DNA of 64,000 nt from JASJBU01 sp963790775 (GCA_963790775.1 CAWBPR010000010.1:124001-188000), one strand, 5' to 3'. Positions 17,753 to 27,985 are shown, counted from the first letter of the stretch. Numbers and translations: made by a program. Notes: generated from the sequence alone by a model not told the origin.

Positions 17753-19563
17753 TCATTTGTTATGTTCGGGTTGCATGATTTCCATGAGTTCATCCTCATC
17801 AAGAGCGATGGCGCGCTCGGCCTCCTTCATGATCTGATCGCCGGAGGCAAACAGCACCTCACCCATCTGAATCAGGTTCTTGGTGACATCATAGGCATAG
17901 GCTGAGTCATTCATCAAAGAGGTGGCCATTGCAGCAGAAATCTTGTTTTCCCTGATCAAGGTTTCGAGCATGCCGTTCGCTGTGGTGTCGTTCTCTTCCA
18001 TCTCGACTTTTATGGTGTCGAGTGAGAGTACCATGGAAGGATCATCTATGCCTTCATGGGCTGCGGATAAATGACGCAACACCGAACCGAGACGAGCGCG
18101 GATTTGGTTGTATTCGGCACGGATGTGGGGATTTTTTGAAACAATATACTGCGACAGATTCTTATGCATGTGTTTGGTGTCCTTGATCGCCTCCACGATA
18201 TCACGGCCGGCAGCCCGCAGGGCAAAGAGTTCATCGGCCTGTTCGGGGGACATGGTGACCTGGGCGCGGCTGATGAATTTGACGATCTCACTGTAGAGTC
18301 CTTTCACATTGGTGTCGTATTCATCTTCGATATCGATCGGCATTGCCTTGGGCGTTTGCAGTACGACCTGTTCCAGCTCTTTGTCTGAGAGAATGTCATG
18401 GCGATGCAGGCTAATGCCATGGGCAAGGATGGCAAACGCATTGTCGAACAGGTGAAGGGTCTCATTGCGCACCGCCTCGATGGCCGTGTCAGGGAGTTCG
18501 ATAACAGAATCGTTCAGATACTTCGGTGCGGCTTTTGGCGTCACCTTTTCGGGCATGACTCGGGTCAGAAAATTCACCAGTTGGTTGGTGAATGGCAGCA
18601 TGGCAAGAATGCCGATGGTGTTGAATACGCTGTGGAATACGGCAAGTTTCAGGGTGTAGTCATCATCCGCTATGCCGACGGTCCGGCTGATGATATCAAC
18701 GCCTTGGCCAATCTGGTAGATGAAGGCAATGGCGATGAAGGCCGGTGACCAGATTGAAGATCAGGTGGGCCGCGGCAAGTCGTTTGCCCTGCACATTGGA
18801 ACTCATGGCGCCCAGGATGGCGGTGATGGTGGTGCCGACGTTGGCGCCGATCGCCAGTGCGAGCGCATTCTCATAGGTGATCTGCTGCGCAGCCAGCGCG
18901 GTGATAATGATAACCAGCGTGGCATGACTCGACTGCATGACCACGGTAGCGAAGATACCGATTGCAGCGAAAATGAAGATCCCTGGATAACCGGAAACCG
19001 CAAAGGCGCTCAGGTCGATGGTGTCACGAAAGGCCTCAAAGCCCTCTTTCATGTGGTGGATGCCAAGGAACAGGAAACCGAGTCCGGCCAGGATGTAGCC
19101 GATGCCCTTGAGCGTTTTTGGAACCCTGGAACACCAGGATGATGCCGAACACCAGCATCGGCATGGCATAGGCGGAGATCTTCACCTTGAGACCGAATCC
19201 GGCAATCAGCCAGGCGCCGGTGGTGGTGCCGAGGTTGGCGCCGAAGATGATGCCGATACCGGCAGCCAGGCTGATCAGTCCCGCGCTCAGAAAGGAGATG
19301 GTGATGACCGAGACCAGGGAACTGGACTGCATGATGGTGGTGCTGACCACGCCGAAACCAAGCGCCTTGAAGGTGCTGTCTGTGGTGCGGCGCAGCAGTC
19401 TTTCCAGCAGGCCGCCGGTGAATGCCTTGAAGCCTTCCTCGAGAAACAGCATGCCGAACAGGAAGATGGAGACGCCGGCGGCTATCTCCTTGAAATTCGG
19501 GCTGATCCAGAAACCATAGGCCAGCACAAATAAGATGGTGGGTAGAACAATTTTCCGGATCAT
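17753..19563 (-). pseudogene. Na/Pi cotransporter with PhoU-like tail, two frameshifts
   Basis: Sodium-phosphate cotransporter family protein whose reading frame is broken twice. The first part (from 19563) carries the first Na/Pi repeat with MQSSS and GANLGTTTGAW. The frame shifts near 19125-19130 (an extra G in a GGG run would explain it) into a second part with MQSSHATLVI and GANVGTTITA. It shifts again near 18742 (an extra C) into a third part with a last membrane segment and a PhoU-like helical domain ending at 17753. Apart from two single-base insertions the coding sequence of about 600 codons is intact, so either recent inactivation or sequence error is possible. A different, intact cotransporter lies at 29676-31463. 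Confidence 0.85.
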
Positions 19564-20095
19564 TCAGATGTTTACTCCAGGCAAATAAAGTCAGTACGCG
19601 AGCGGCTTGCTCCGTGACTCGCGTTTCAATCAAGTTAGGTTGAATGTGTTGCTGCTGCTGAGCGGTTAGACCCAGCAGTCAGGAAAAACGTACTTTAGTT
19701 TTTTACTGGATCAGGGGCTCGCGTGGACTAGGGTTATTGCACGATCCCGATCTTTCCGATAAAAAATAACAATGCATATATATATGAAATATATTACAAT
19801 GTCATCAAACTGTAACATAATAGTGTTAAAGGCGCATATAAAATATTGTACAGTGCGAACTGCATAGCGCCATTCCTGGTTGAATTTATAGTTATAGTCC
19901 ATGAGATGTGTTTGTCACTTCACCTTTGACAGTCTTGCCGATCGATGCTCGCCGCCATCTGAACCAGAAAAAACAGTGTTTACTTCTCGATCGTTGAAAT
20001 CTTAATGAAAAAATGCTCATCAGAAAAACCATTAAGTGCTATTCTTTTGCCCCTTCCAATAAAAAAATATCAGGGCCAGTGATCGGGTAGAATTG
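19564..20095. other. Divergent intergenic region, nptA-like gene / DUF21 pair
   Basis: About 530 bp between divergent genes, AT-rich in its central part. It contains the PHO-box-like repeat at 19799-19816. No supported gene was found; a 63-codon frame here has no coding features. Confidence 0.4.
19799..19816 (+). promoter_or_regulatory. PHO-box-like site in divergent gap
   Basis: ATGTCAT-CAAA-CTGTAAC on the plus strand, two half-sites with an 11-bp period matching the PhoB box. It points toward the DUF21 pair (start 280 bp downstream) but could also serve the divergent Na/Pi gene. Confidence 0.55.
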
Positions 20096-21430
20096 ATGAA
20101 TGAGTTGATTGAATTCTATGAATCTCTGGCGATCAGCTCTGCTGATGTGGAATTGATGCTGCGCATCTTCTTCCAGGTGATTTTGCTCAGTCTGTCAGCC
20201 GTCTTTTCCGGTTCCGAAACCGCACTCTTTTCCCTTAGCCGTATCGACCTGCAGAAGCTCAGGCAAAGCCGGGATAAACACTCGGAAAGCATTCACGCCA
20301 TGCTGGATGAACCGAGACGCCTGATCATCTCCATCCTGTGTGGTAATGAACTGGTCAATATCGCCTCTGCAGTCAACATGGCGTCTATCCTGCTGGTCAT
20401 TTTCGGCGAGAAGGATGTTGGCTGGATCAATATTCTAGTAATGGTGCCACTGCTGTTGCTGATCGGTGAGATCACCCCCAAAACGATTGCCGTCAGTTTT
20501 CCGGTAAAATTCACCACCCGCCTTACCGCCCGTGTTCTGCCGCGTTGGATAGTATTCATTACGCCATTACGGGAAGCTGTTCGGCTGGTGGCCGACCGCA
20601 TTACTACGCTTGTCGTGGGTGATGAAGTTGACCGGGAGAATATCTTACAGAGAGATGAGTTGAGGACGCTGCTGGAGGAGGGTGAGGAGACGGGAATTAT
20701 CGATGCGACCGAACGGGTGTTGATCGATAATGTGCTGGAGGCGGCAGAGACGGATATCTCACGCATCATGACGCCCGGACCCAGGATTCATTTTCTCGAT
20801 GCAGATCTGCCGGTAGAGGAATTGATCGAGGAGTTCCGCAGCTTTCAACATCCCAGGATTCCTGTCTATCAAGGGCATTGGGATAACGTCATCGGGTTTA
20901 TCCATTCTGAGGACATTCTCAAGGTGGTGCGCGGGGGAGGAGATCTCTCTCAGGTGACCTTGGATGTGATCCTTAAGCCGGCTCATTTCGTGCCGCCGAC
21001 CAAGAAAGTGGACGAAATGTTCGACTATTTTCAAGCCCACAACACCCGGGTGGCCATCATCCTGGGTGAATATGGAGAGGTGCTGGGCATAGTTACCATG
21101 AAAGATGTTTTGAAATTCATCTTTGGTGAGATATCGGGCAGGATGGAAGGGCAGGAGTACTACAAGGAACAGGACGAAAACAGCTATATCGTTCCCGGTG
21201 ATATGCGCCTTGGGGATTTCTACAATCTGACCAATTTTGATATTGATGATCCGGTGATGACGACAATTGGGGGAGTTGCCTTCCGCTTGTTCGATGGGCT
21301 CCCGCAGGTTGGCGATAGAGTCCACTTTGAGGGCTATGAATTTATTGCCAAGGAAGTGAAAGGCTTAAGGATCAGTCAGGTACAGGTTCAGCATCGGTCC
21401 GTAGAGAGCGATGCGTCCAGGTCTGGTTGA
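20096..21430 (+). CDS. DUF21/CBS-domain transporter (CNNM/CorC family), 'A' member of second pair
   Basis: Protein of 444 aa from ATG 20096 with DUF21 (SAVFSGSETALFSL, LCGNELVNIAS, GEITPKTIA; residues about 20-205), a CBS pair (about 215-345, with PRIPVYQGHWDNVIG and ILGEYGEVLGIVTMKDV) and a CorC/HlyC-associated domain (about 360-430). It is the paralogue of the protein at 713-2032. The C-terminus stops abruptly compared with that paralogue's acidic tail; an acidic 41-codon frame in the next phase (21411-21536) may be its displaced tail. It is followed by the B paralogue in the same order as the first pair. Substrate unknown; divalent cations are the family expectation. Confidence 0.9.
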   Translation: MNELIEFYESLAISSADVELMLRIFFQVILLSLSAVFSGSETALFSLSRIDLQKLRQSRDKHSESIHAMLDEPRRLIISILCGNELVNIASAVNMASILLVIFGEKDVGWINILVMVPLLLLIGEITPKTIAVSFPVKFTTRLTARVLPRWIVFITPLREAVRLVADRITTLVVGDEVDRENILQRDELRTLLEEGEETGIIDATERVLIDNVLEAAETDISRIMTPGPRIHFLDADLPVEELIEEFRSFQHPRIPVYQGHWDNVIGFIHSEDILKVVRGGGDLSQVTLDVILKPAHFVPPTKKVDEMFDYFQAHNTRVAIILGEYGEVLGIVTMKDVLKFIFGEISGRMEGQEYYKEQDENSYIVPGDMRLGDFYNLTNFDIDDPVMTTIGGVAFRLFDGLPQVGDRVHFEGYEFIAKEVKGLRISQVQVQHRSVESDASRSG

Positions 21431-21536
21431 TGAGGATGAGATCGAGAATCTTGAGCCGGCATCGCCAGAACCTGAATCGCACCCGGCAGAGGCCGGCGCT
21501 GATGCGCCGGAAGAAATCAAAAAGGGGGATAGCTGA
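21411..21536 (+). CDS. Acidic 41-codon frame bridging two DUF21 genes
   Basis: ATG 21411 to TGA 21536, 41 residues, rich in Glu, Asp, Pro and Ala, ending EEIKKGDS. It overlaps the end of the upstream gene in another phase, and its TGA overlaps the ATG of the next gene (TGATG). Two readings are possible: a small coupling peptide, or the true C-terminal tail of the upstream protein displaced by a one-base indel. The second is favoured because the paralogue at 713-2032 ends in an acidic tail whose stop overlaps its partner's start. Confidence 0.4.
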   Translation: MRPGLVDEDEIENLEPASPEPESHPAEAGADAPEEIKKGDS

Positions 21537-22801
21537 TGGATTGGGTTGTCGAACTTGTGGTGATCGTGGTCTTTCTGATACTCAAGGGCTTTTTCTCCGG
21601 TTCTGAGATTGCAATGGTGAACTCGGACAAGCTCAAGCTGCGGCATCAGGCGAAGATGGGAGACAAGGGTGCGGGGCTGGTGCTGAAGCTATTCAAGAAG
21701 CCGGATGTCATATTGGGAACGACGCTGGTCGGTACGAATATCGCCACCGTGACAATCTCGACCTTGGGGGCTTTGCTCTTCATCGATCTGTTCGGCGCAA
21801 GCGGTGACCTGATCTCAGTCATTGTAATGACGCCGTTGCTGTTGATTCTGGGTGAAGTGGTCCCGAAGAGTATCTTTCAGCAAAAGGCAGACACTATTGC
21901 AAGCCGTCTGATCTATGCATTGCGTTTCTTTTCCGTAGTCTTTTATCCCGTCATATTTATTTTCAGTGGTGTGGCAAGATTTATCACGCGTATCGTGGGT
22001 GATGGCACGGTGCCACAGAATATGTTCATTACCCGGGAGGAGTTGCGGGTTCTTCTGGATGTGTCGGAAACAGCCTCCGCTCCTTCCACGATCGACCGAA
22101 AAAGAATTCGCCGCATTATTCGCTTCGCGGATACCACGGTAGGTGAAGCGATGATTCCTCTGGCGGATGTGGTTGGATTCAATGAAGTGCGGAATATGAA
22201 GGAGGCAATCCGCACCGTGATGAAACATGGCTATAATCGTCTGCCTGTCTACCGGGGAAATATCACCAACGTGAAAGGTGTGCTCACGCTGAGCACCTGG
22301 GATCTGATGAAACCGGATCTGGAGGAGCAGCCTGTTTCCGACTACGTGAGTACCGCACTCTATCTGTCGCCAAAGCAGACGATCGACCGCGCGCTTCCCC
22401 AGCTTCAGGCTAGAGATGACCACTTGGCCGTTGTGGTTGATGAGTTTGGCTCGGCCATTGGCATACTTACCATGGAGGATGTCTTTGAGGAGGTGGTAGG
22501 AGAAATCGATGTGGGATATGACTTTGATGAGTATCATCCAAAGGAACAACGCATCAATATCGAACATGAAAGCGAACTCTCCCATTTGATGAGCGGCAGG
22601 ATGCCAATTTCAGAGGTGAACGATATCCTTTATGCAAAATTTCCGGTGGAAGAGGCGCATACCATCGGTGGTTTGATCGTGAGCCGTCTTCGCCATATCC
22701 CTAAAAGCGGTGATTTCATAGAAGAGAACGGCTACCGAATGACTGTGCTGGAGGCTGATGCCCGCTCGGTGATCAAGGTGCGTCTTGAACAGTTGATCTA
22801 G
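21536..22801 (+). CDS. DUF21/CBS-domain transporter (CNNM/CorC family), 'B' member of second pair
   Basis: Protein of 421 aa. DUF21 spans about residues 1-190 (GFFSGSEIAMVNSDKLKLRHQ, TTLVGTNIA, GEVVPKSIF), the CBS pair about 200-325 (YNRLPVYRGN, VVDEFGSAIGILTMEDVF) and the CorC/HlyC-associated domain follows to the end. GGGGG six bases before the ATG is a strong ribosome-binding site. It closely resembles the truncated gene at 1-713, and A-B order and start-stop overlap are conserved between the two pairs, which suggests the two proteins act as a heteromer. This is inference. Confidence 0.9.
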   Translation: MDWVVELVVIVVFLILKGFFSGSEIAMVNSDKLKLRHQAKMGDKGAGLVLKLFKKPDVILGTTLVGTNIATVTISTLGALLFIDLFGASGDLISVIVMTPLLLILGEVVPKSIFQQKADTIASRLIYALRFFSVVFYPVIFIFSGVARFITRIVGDGTVPQNMFITREELRVLLDVSETASAPSTIDRKRIRRIIRFADTTVGEAMIPLADVVGFNEVRNMKEAIRTVMKHGYNRLPVYRGNITNVKGVLTLSTWDLMKPDLEEQPVSDYVSTALYLSPKQTIDRALPQLQARDDHLAVVVDEFGSAIGILTMEDVFEEVVGEIDVGYDFDEYHPKEQRINIEHESELSHLMSGRMPISEVNDILYAKFPVEEAHTIGGLIVSRLRHIPKSGDFIEENGYRMTVLEADARSVIKVRLEQLI

Positions 22802-22902
22802 CCGTGCTCGTTTTGTTTTTAAAACAACACCCAATCTGGCTTCCGTCTTCAATCTGAAAGCGGAAGTTGCGCTGCAAGAAGGTGAAGTGGTAACTTTGAG
22901 AT

Positions 22903-24377
22903 CTAACCGTCGCTGACTTTTTTTCTGTCCTGGATCGCATGGATCAGTGGCAAGAGAGACTCGGTTGGATAGCGAAGCGGACACATCTTGTTATCGATCC
23001 GCGTGAACACCCCCATCCATTTGTCATCACTGCCGTAGATGATATGGTGGTGTTCGATGGTTCCAACATTTTCCCAGAGCGTGTCATCGTTCGTTAAGGG
23101 GGTGTGACCGACAATTACCGGAGTTTCAGGGCCGACCCCCATGCATTTACGGAAATTTTTTATCTCGCGCTTAAAGTAACCGGATGGCTTATTCGGTTTG
23201 CGCATGCGGTTGTTTATCAGCTCGTTGATCAGCGAAGGATTGCTGTGGATATTGATCAGGTCATTTTCGAGACCTTGGAAGTGGGCGGGGCGGCATGGCA
23301 TGCAATAAAATTATCAGAATAAGCAATATAGGGAAGGAGTTTATAAAAACGCTGCATCTCATCCCGATAACGTTTGCCTCTGTTGTCGATCAATGCCTTT
23401 TCCCATAACAGTCCTTGCGGTATACCCTGTTTGCCCAGTTCTTCTGAAAAGCTGTCATGATTGCCACGCAGGTAAAATACCTGATCAGGGAAACGCAGCT
23501 TGAGTTTGAAAATCAAATCCATGATCAACAAGGAACTCTGCATCTCTTCCAGCTCATCTTCCTCTTCGGAGTGAACGGCATCACCCAAAATGATCAGGCT
23601 GGCCTGGCCCTTTTTCAGGGCTTTGAGAAAACCGTTCTGACTCAATATGACTAGCAGATTGTCTGATTTTGTGTGCAGGTCGCCGATGAGAAAAGGTATG
23701 GTGTCACGCGGCAGGGCGATCACCCCACCGGGTTTTCCATTCTTGTCTTTAGCGCGAAAAGCCTCATTTTCAAGAATTTTGTTTACTTTGCCTATCAGGT
23801 CAAGCGTTTCATCAGGGGTAGGGCTGGCTAAAGGGTCGCCAAGAATAGCGCTCAGGCGTTTGAGTTTGGCGAAACGCCACTTATTGATACGGTTGAGATC
23901 TTTGCTCTTGAGCATGGGTGTTATACAGCTGCCACGCTCTCCGTCAAAATTCTTGAAGATCAGACTGCCATTGTCATTGGTAATGCTGAGATGACGCTCT
24001 GCAATTCCTTGTTCCAACTTTAGAAGAGTTTTTTGGTAAGCTTGATTGCACCCTATAATGAGCTTATCTCCTGAATTGAGACGTAAAAATCCTGAAATTT
24101 CCTTATAGTAACTGGCAGGATTAAAAATGATGAAACGGTCTGTTAGGGTGTCTTGTTGTACGTCATTGACCTGGCGTTCGGGATAGATATGCAGGATATT
24201 TTCATCGGAGCCGACATTGAGCTGGATCGGGTAATTTTTCAGGGGCAAGCGTACTTTCTTTTTGTCCAGGCGATACGCGCCTTCAAGATCCAGTTGTTCA
24301 CATTGCGACAGACCGGAAAAGCTGTCTTTCAATCTTCTCAGTATGCCCTTGTCGTGTTGTAAAGCCTGTAAAACCAT
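22903..24377 (-). pseudogene. PPP-type metallophosphatase with FHA-like N-terminus, one frameshift
   Basis: Metallophosphoesterase of the Ser/Thr phosphatase (PPP) type, interrupted by a single-base shift near 23275-23290. Metal-site motifs in order: GDLHTK, LGDAVHSEE, RGNHDSF and CHAAPP in the first frame (373 codons from 24377), then VIVGHTP in the second frame (ending 22903). The N-terminal third has a beta-rich stretch with KLIIG and ERHLSIT followed by NDNGSLIFKN, resembling an FHA phosphothreonine-binding fold; this assignment is tentative. It starts 2 bp after the P-loop gene upstream. A role in removing phosphate from protein or nucleic acid is possible but unproven. Confidence 0.75.
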
Positions 24378-24379
24378 TG

Positions 24380-24988
24380 TTATAACTCCGGGTCGATTAT
24401 CCTCAGAGGTGGCTTGTCTATATCTTCCCTGATATAGACATATAGACCTTTTTTATGCAAAAAAAGTGCGGTGCGTTGGTAGGTGGCTATCTGGTTTTCA
24501 ATCACGCGGTGCTCGATCTCTTCATCTACCGGATGGGTGCCGCGCTTGGCTCTCTCCACTCTGCGCTGAAATAAGAGTTCCACAGGTGGTAAAAGAAACT
24601 CAAACACATAGCGTTTATGCCAATTGACGGAAAAAAAATAGCGCTTGATCGGTGGTATCCTGATCCGATCAAAATCGATTTCAGGAGCTTGTGCTGAGTC
24701 CAGCCACTCTTTGTCAAATACGGTAAGCGCCTTTTTATGGCCCTTGAAAGGCATTCCGAGATGTATCTCTCTGGGGCGCAGTGAGAGGCTCTGCGCAGTC
24801 CACCACCTGTCCATGGAAAGGTCGATATACCCCTCTTCAGACCAGCCGCCGAGTCTTCTGATCAATGTGCTTTTACCTGAACCGGGTGGTCCGGTAATCA
24901 ATAATTGTCGAAAGGTGATGTGGGCAGGAAAAGGAATGCCTTTGATTGGCTTGATCTCTTCAACCGGGACGGTATCAAATAAGTTCAT
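24380..24988 (-). CDS. P-loop kinase-like protein
   Basis: Protein of 202 aa with a Walker A motif GPPGSGKST near residue 33 and a conserved DLSMDRWW shortly after, as in small-molecule or polynucleotide kinase-like P-loop proteins. No lid or family-specific motif allows a named function. AAGGG before the ATG supports the start. It is coupled to the PPP phosphatase gene 2 bp downstream. A kinase-like and a phosphatase gene in one unit recalls split polynucleotide kinase/phosphatase or a protein phosphorylation switch; both are speculation. Confidence 0.75.
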   Translation of the reverse strand: MNLFDTVPVEEIKPIKGIPFPAHITFRQLLITGPPGSGKSTLIRRLGGWSEEGYIDLSMDRWWTAQSLSLRPREIHLGMPFKGHKKALTVFDKEWLDSAQAPEIDFDRIRIPPIKRYFFSVNWHKRYVFEFLLPPVELLFQRRVERAKRGTHPVDEEIEHRVIENQIATYQRTALFLHKKGLYVYIREDIDKPPLRIIDPEL

Positions 24989-25205
24989 TGTGCCCTTTAA
25001 TACGACAGTGGTTGGCGCGTAAGAGGTTGTTCTATTACGCGCTGTCTAGTCGTAAAGATACTAGCTGCATGAGGCAGGACGGTACAATCAAACCTCATTC
25101 TTGCGTCTCTCGGCTTGTTAACAAAGCGCCGGCTATGTTTTGTCCGGAGTGTCTGCTCTGTTTCGGATGTTGCAGAGCAAACGGGTGGTGATTCCTAAAC
25201 TGCCT

Positions 25206-25236
25206 CTATCTCCTCTCCCGGCGGGAGAGGAGATAG
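25206..25236. terminator. Perfect 14-bp inverted repeat after pit
   Basis: CTATCTCCTCTCCC and GGGAGAGGAGATAG separated by 3 bases, placed 22 bp after the pit stop on the minus strand. The strong stem probably ends or trims the DUF47-pit transcript, though no U-tract follows on either strand. The rest of the 24989-25257 gap shows no supported gene. Confidence 0.6.
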
Positions 25237-25257
25237 ATTGGCCTGCTGGTGTACGGT

Positions 25258-26523
25258 TTAACTAAAGATGCCTTTCAGGACGAAGAAGATCAGCGCGGCC
25301 AGAATGCCGCCAACCGGCAAGGTTATTATCCAGGAGATAACGATATTGCCGAGCACCCGCAGGTCGACCGCACCGATACCCCGCGCCAGGCCAACCCCCA
25401 TGACCGCACCCACTGCAATATGGGTGGTGGAGACAGGCAGACCGGTTTTGGAGGCCAGCACCACGGTAGAGGCGGCGGCCAGAGTGGCGCAGTAACCGCG
25501 GGTCGGCGTCAGTTCCGTGATCTTGGTGCCGATGGTCTGCATCACCTTGTATCCCATGGTGGCAAGGCCGATAACGATGCCGGCGCCGCCGAGAATCAGG
25601 ATCCAGATTGGCAGGCCGGCTTTTTGCGACACTTCGCCGCCGCTGTTGACGATGGAGACCACGGCGGCCAAGGGGCCGATGCCGTTGGCTACGTCATTCG
25701 AGCCGTGCGCAAAGGCCATGGCGCAGGCGGTAAAGATCATCAGTGGGGTAAACGCCTTTTCCACGCTGGCATAGTGAAAGTCGCGGTCAGCCGTATCATC
25801 CACCTTGACCTTGTTGATCATTATCTTGCCAATAAAGGCAACGACAATGCCAACCACCAGGGCGGCAATGAAACTCTCAATACCGCTGAGTTCCAGATTG
25901 AGGTGCTTAAGGCCCTTGAAAAGGGTGACCAGAGCGACGATGAAGCCGACCAGGAAGACGTAGACCGGACCCCATTTTTGCGCCTGTTTGAATGGTTGCT
26001 CGGCGTTGAGGATGAGTTTTCGTACGCTCAACATCAGGAGTAGAGCGATGGTGCCGCCAATCAATGGCGATACCAGCCAGCTGGCTACGATGCCACCGAT
26101 CTTGCCCCAATTGACGGCATCCATACCGATGCCGGCCATCGCGAAACCGACGATGGCACCAACGATGGTGTGGGTGGTGGAAACCGGCCAGCCGCGGGTT
26201 GATGCGACCATCAGCCAGATGGCGGCTGCCAGAAGCGCAGCCAGCATGCCGTAGACCAGCAGTTCCGGTGAACCAGTGATCGATGCAGGATCGATGATGC
26301 CCTTGCGAATGGTCTTGGTGACCTGGCCGCCTGCGATGAAGGCGCCGGCGAATTCGAAGATCGCGGCAATGATAATGGCCTGTTTGACCGTGATGGCGCC
26401 TGAACCAACTGATGTGCCCATGGCATTGGCGACGTCATTGGCGCCGATTCCCCATGTCATGTAGAAGCCAAAGACGACAGCCATGGCAATAAAAACAGTA
26501 CCCCATTCGGAGATGATCTCCAT
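25258..26523 (-). CDS. pit: Low-affinity inorganic phosphate transporter (Pit family)
   Basis: Membrane phosphate:H+ or Na+ symporter of the PiT (PHO4) family, 421 aa with about ten or eleven membrane segments. The family signatures GANDVANAMGTSVGSG near residue 27 and GSNDVANGIGPLAAV in the second half are intact, as are the matching WPVSTTHTIVGAIVG and LPVSTTHIAVGAVMG repeats. AGGAG before ATG 26523 supports the start. It is downstream of a DUF47 gene, the usual regulator pairing. Pit proteins move metal-phosphate complexes such as MgHPO4, which is relevant to the DUF21 genes nearby. Confidence 0.95.
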   Translation of the reverse strand: MEIISEWGTVFIAMAVVFGFYMTWGIGANDVANAMGTSVGSGAITVKQAIIIAAIFEFAGAFIAGGQVTKTIRKGIIDPASITGSPELLVYGMLAALLAAAIWLMVASTRGWPVSTTHTIVGAIVGFAMAGIGMDAVNWGKIGGIVASWLVSPLIGGTIALLLMLSVRKLILNAEQPFKQAQKWGPVYVFLVGFIVALVTLFKGLKHLNLELSGIESFIAALVVGIVVAFIGKIMINKVKVDDTADRDFHYASVEKAFTPLMIFTACAMAFAHGSNDVANGIGPLAAVVSIVNSGGEVSQKAGLPIWILILGGAGIVIGLATMGYKVMQTIGTKITELTPTRGYCATLAAASTVVLASKTGLPVSTTHIAVGAVMGVGLARGIGAVDLRVLGNIVISWIITLPVGGILAALIFFVLKGIFS

Positions 26524-26632
26524 AGTGGACTCCTAAAATAATCTAATAACCAAGCGACATTTAGAGCTTGGTTTGGTGATATAAAAAACGAGAGGATTCC
26601 CTAATATAGGAATCATGTCGTAATTAAGCCGG

Positions 26633-27313
26633 TTAACGGGCTATCAATAGACGCATGCGGTCGCCAACCTTCTCGGCATAGTCAGCAAGGTCGCCTATCC
26701 ATTGAATGGTCTGATACCAGAACATCACCGAAACCGGACTCATCTCGTCTTCTTTTTTGAATAATGTGCGGGCCAGTTCCATCCCCATCTGATCTGTTTC
26801 ATCCTCAATTTCGTTGAGCTGTGTGACCATTTCCCCTACTTTGGTAGCTTCCCGGCCACGGAAACCCATCTCGACCAGTTCATCCAGTTCCTCAATGATG
26901 GTGGCTGCCTGATTACAGGTGTCGACACAGCGCTGAACGAGAGCTAAGAGTGGTTCTTCCATGCCAGACGGCACCGACATGTCACGCTCCACCATGAGGC
27001 CGGCAATATCCTGTGCAGTGTTCGCGATGGTGTCCTGAAGTTCCAACAGCTCAAGCAGATCGCGACGGTCAACGGGCATGAAAAGACTTTTGGGTAGATG
27101 CGCTCTCAGGTCATTCTTCAGCAGGTCAGCTTCGTGTTCCTTGGCGAATATCCTATCCTTGTGATCGCTGACCTCCTGCTGGTTGCCTGCAACAAGCGCC
27201 TCAAAAAGACCGGGCACCTCTGAAACACACTGCCTGATGATCATCATGTGCGCCTGCATAGGTTTGAATGGACTACTCCCAAGCAGAGAAGCGATGGGAT
27301 TGGTTGTTCGCAT
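26633..27313 (-). CDS. DUF47 (PhoU-like) protein, Pit accessory
   Basis: From ATG 27313 (MRTTNPIASLLGSSPF, preceded by GGAGG) the protein has 226 aa, the normal length for the TIGR00153/DUF47 family. It is all helical and PhoU-like, with the paired acidic motifs LELQDTIANTAQDIAG and the C-terminal WIGDLADYAEKVGDRMRLL. DUF47 proteins associate with Pit transporters and are thought to control them. It is 109 bp upstream of pit on the same strand. A longer reading to 27364 adds unconserved residues. Confidence 0.92.
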   Translation of the reverse strand: MRTTNPIASLLGSSPFKPMQAHMMIIRQCVSEVPGLFEALVAGNQQEVSDHKDRIFAKEHEADLLKNDLRAHLPKSLFMPVDRRDLLELLELQDTIANTAQDIAGLMVERDMSVPSGMEEPLLALVQRCVDTCNQAATIIEELDELVEMGFRGREATKVGEMVTQLNEIEDETDQMGMELARTLFKKEDEMSPVSVMFWYQTIQWIGDLADYAEKVGDRMRLLIAR

Positions 27314-27656
27314 AGGTGCCTCCGTATAGTTTTCAGATATTGATATAGTGATTTGATTTGCCACTGACTATTGGTACTGCGCCAAACACAGTCAAATGCC
27401 TATCTATCTCACATGGGATAATCTTGATTCTTAATCAATTTAAGTATAGTTGTAGTGTCAGTAAAATTGCGTTCGATCAGTTAGTTATGATTATTTATAA
27501 ATTGATTGAACCCTCGACTCCCGGTTGCTGGCCGATCCATTTTCAATGCTGGATCACTGTATATCGCCTGACGTACTGGGTGTCGCTAAAATGTGATGAA
27601 ATTCTCCTGGAAACAGTGGAAAAAACATCCTAATTCAGTTATGGCAACAAGCGTAT

Positions 27657-27685
27657 GTTACAGTAATATTACGCATATGTGACGA
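27657..27685 (-). promoter_or_regulatory. PHO-box-like triple repeat before DUF47-pit
   Basis: On the minus strand there are three half-sites, TCGTCAC, GCGTAAT and CTGTAAC, with ATAT and ATTA spacers and an exact 11-bp period. The match to CTGTCAT is weaker than before pstS. It faces the DUF47-pit operon about 345 bp away and could also affect the divergent DUF21 gene. Confidence 0.5.
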
Positions 27686-27970
27686 TCTAATTGCCTTAAT
27701 ATTCGTTAATAGCGATAAAATGTTTTTTAAATTCACATGGATTAATAAGCTTGGTTAATGAGGATGTTTTATTAATAGTTAGTATCACATTCATACAGTT
27801 TTTATCATTCGTTGAGTCATCAGCCAGAAAAATTCGAGCTGCATTGTCGGTTGATAACAGCTGCTTTCAGAAACTTATGCGACCAGTGCAGATGCCAATC
27901 TCTGGAATGAAATCAAATTAAGAATCAATGGCTTGTTCTGCAGGATCTTAAAGAAGATAATTATACATCT

Positions 27971-27985
27971 GTTCAGAATCTGAAC
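27971..27985. repeat. Palindrome before fifth DUF21 gene
   Basis: GTTCAG-AAT-CTGAAC, a perfect 6-bp inverted repeat with a 3-bp centre, ending 19 bp before the GTG start at 28005. It may be an operator or an mRNA hairpin near the ribosome-binding site. Confidence 0.4.

Noticed and set aside
19711..19902. 63-codon minus-strand frame in the nptA-like/DUF21 gap
   Set aside because: Composition follows the AT-rich gap and it overlaps the PHO-box-like site.
24988..25191. 67-codon Cys-containing frame before the pit hairpin
   Set aside because: It is a chance opening in the gap with no support beyond a few Cys residues.
27358..27633. 91-codon frame in the pit/DUF21 gap
   Set aside because: AT-rich gap, no ribosome-binding site, no family resemblance and atypical composition.
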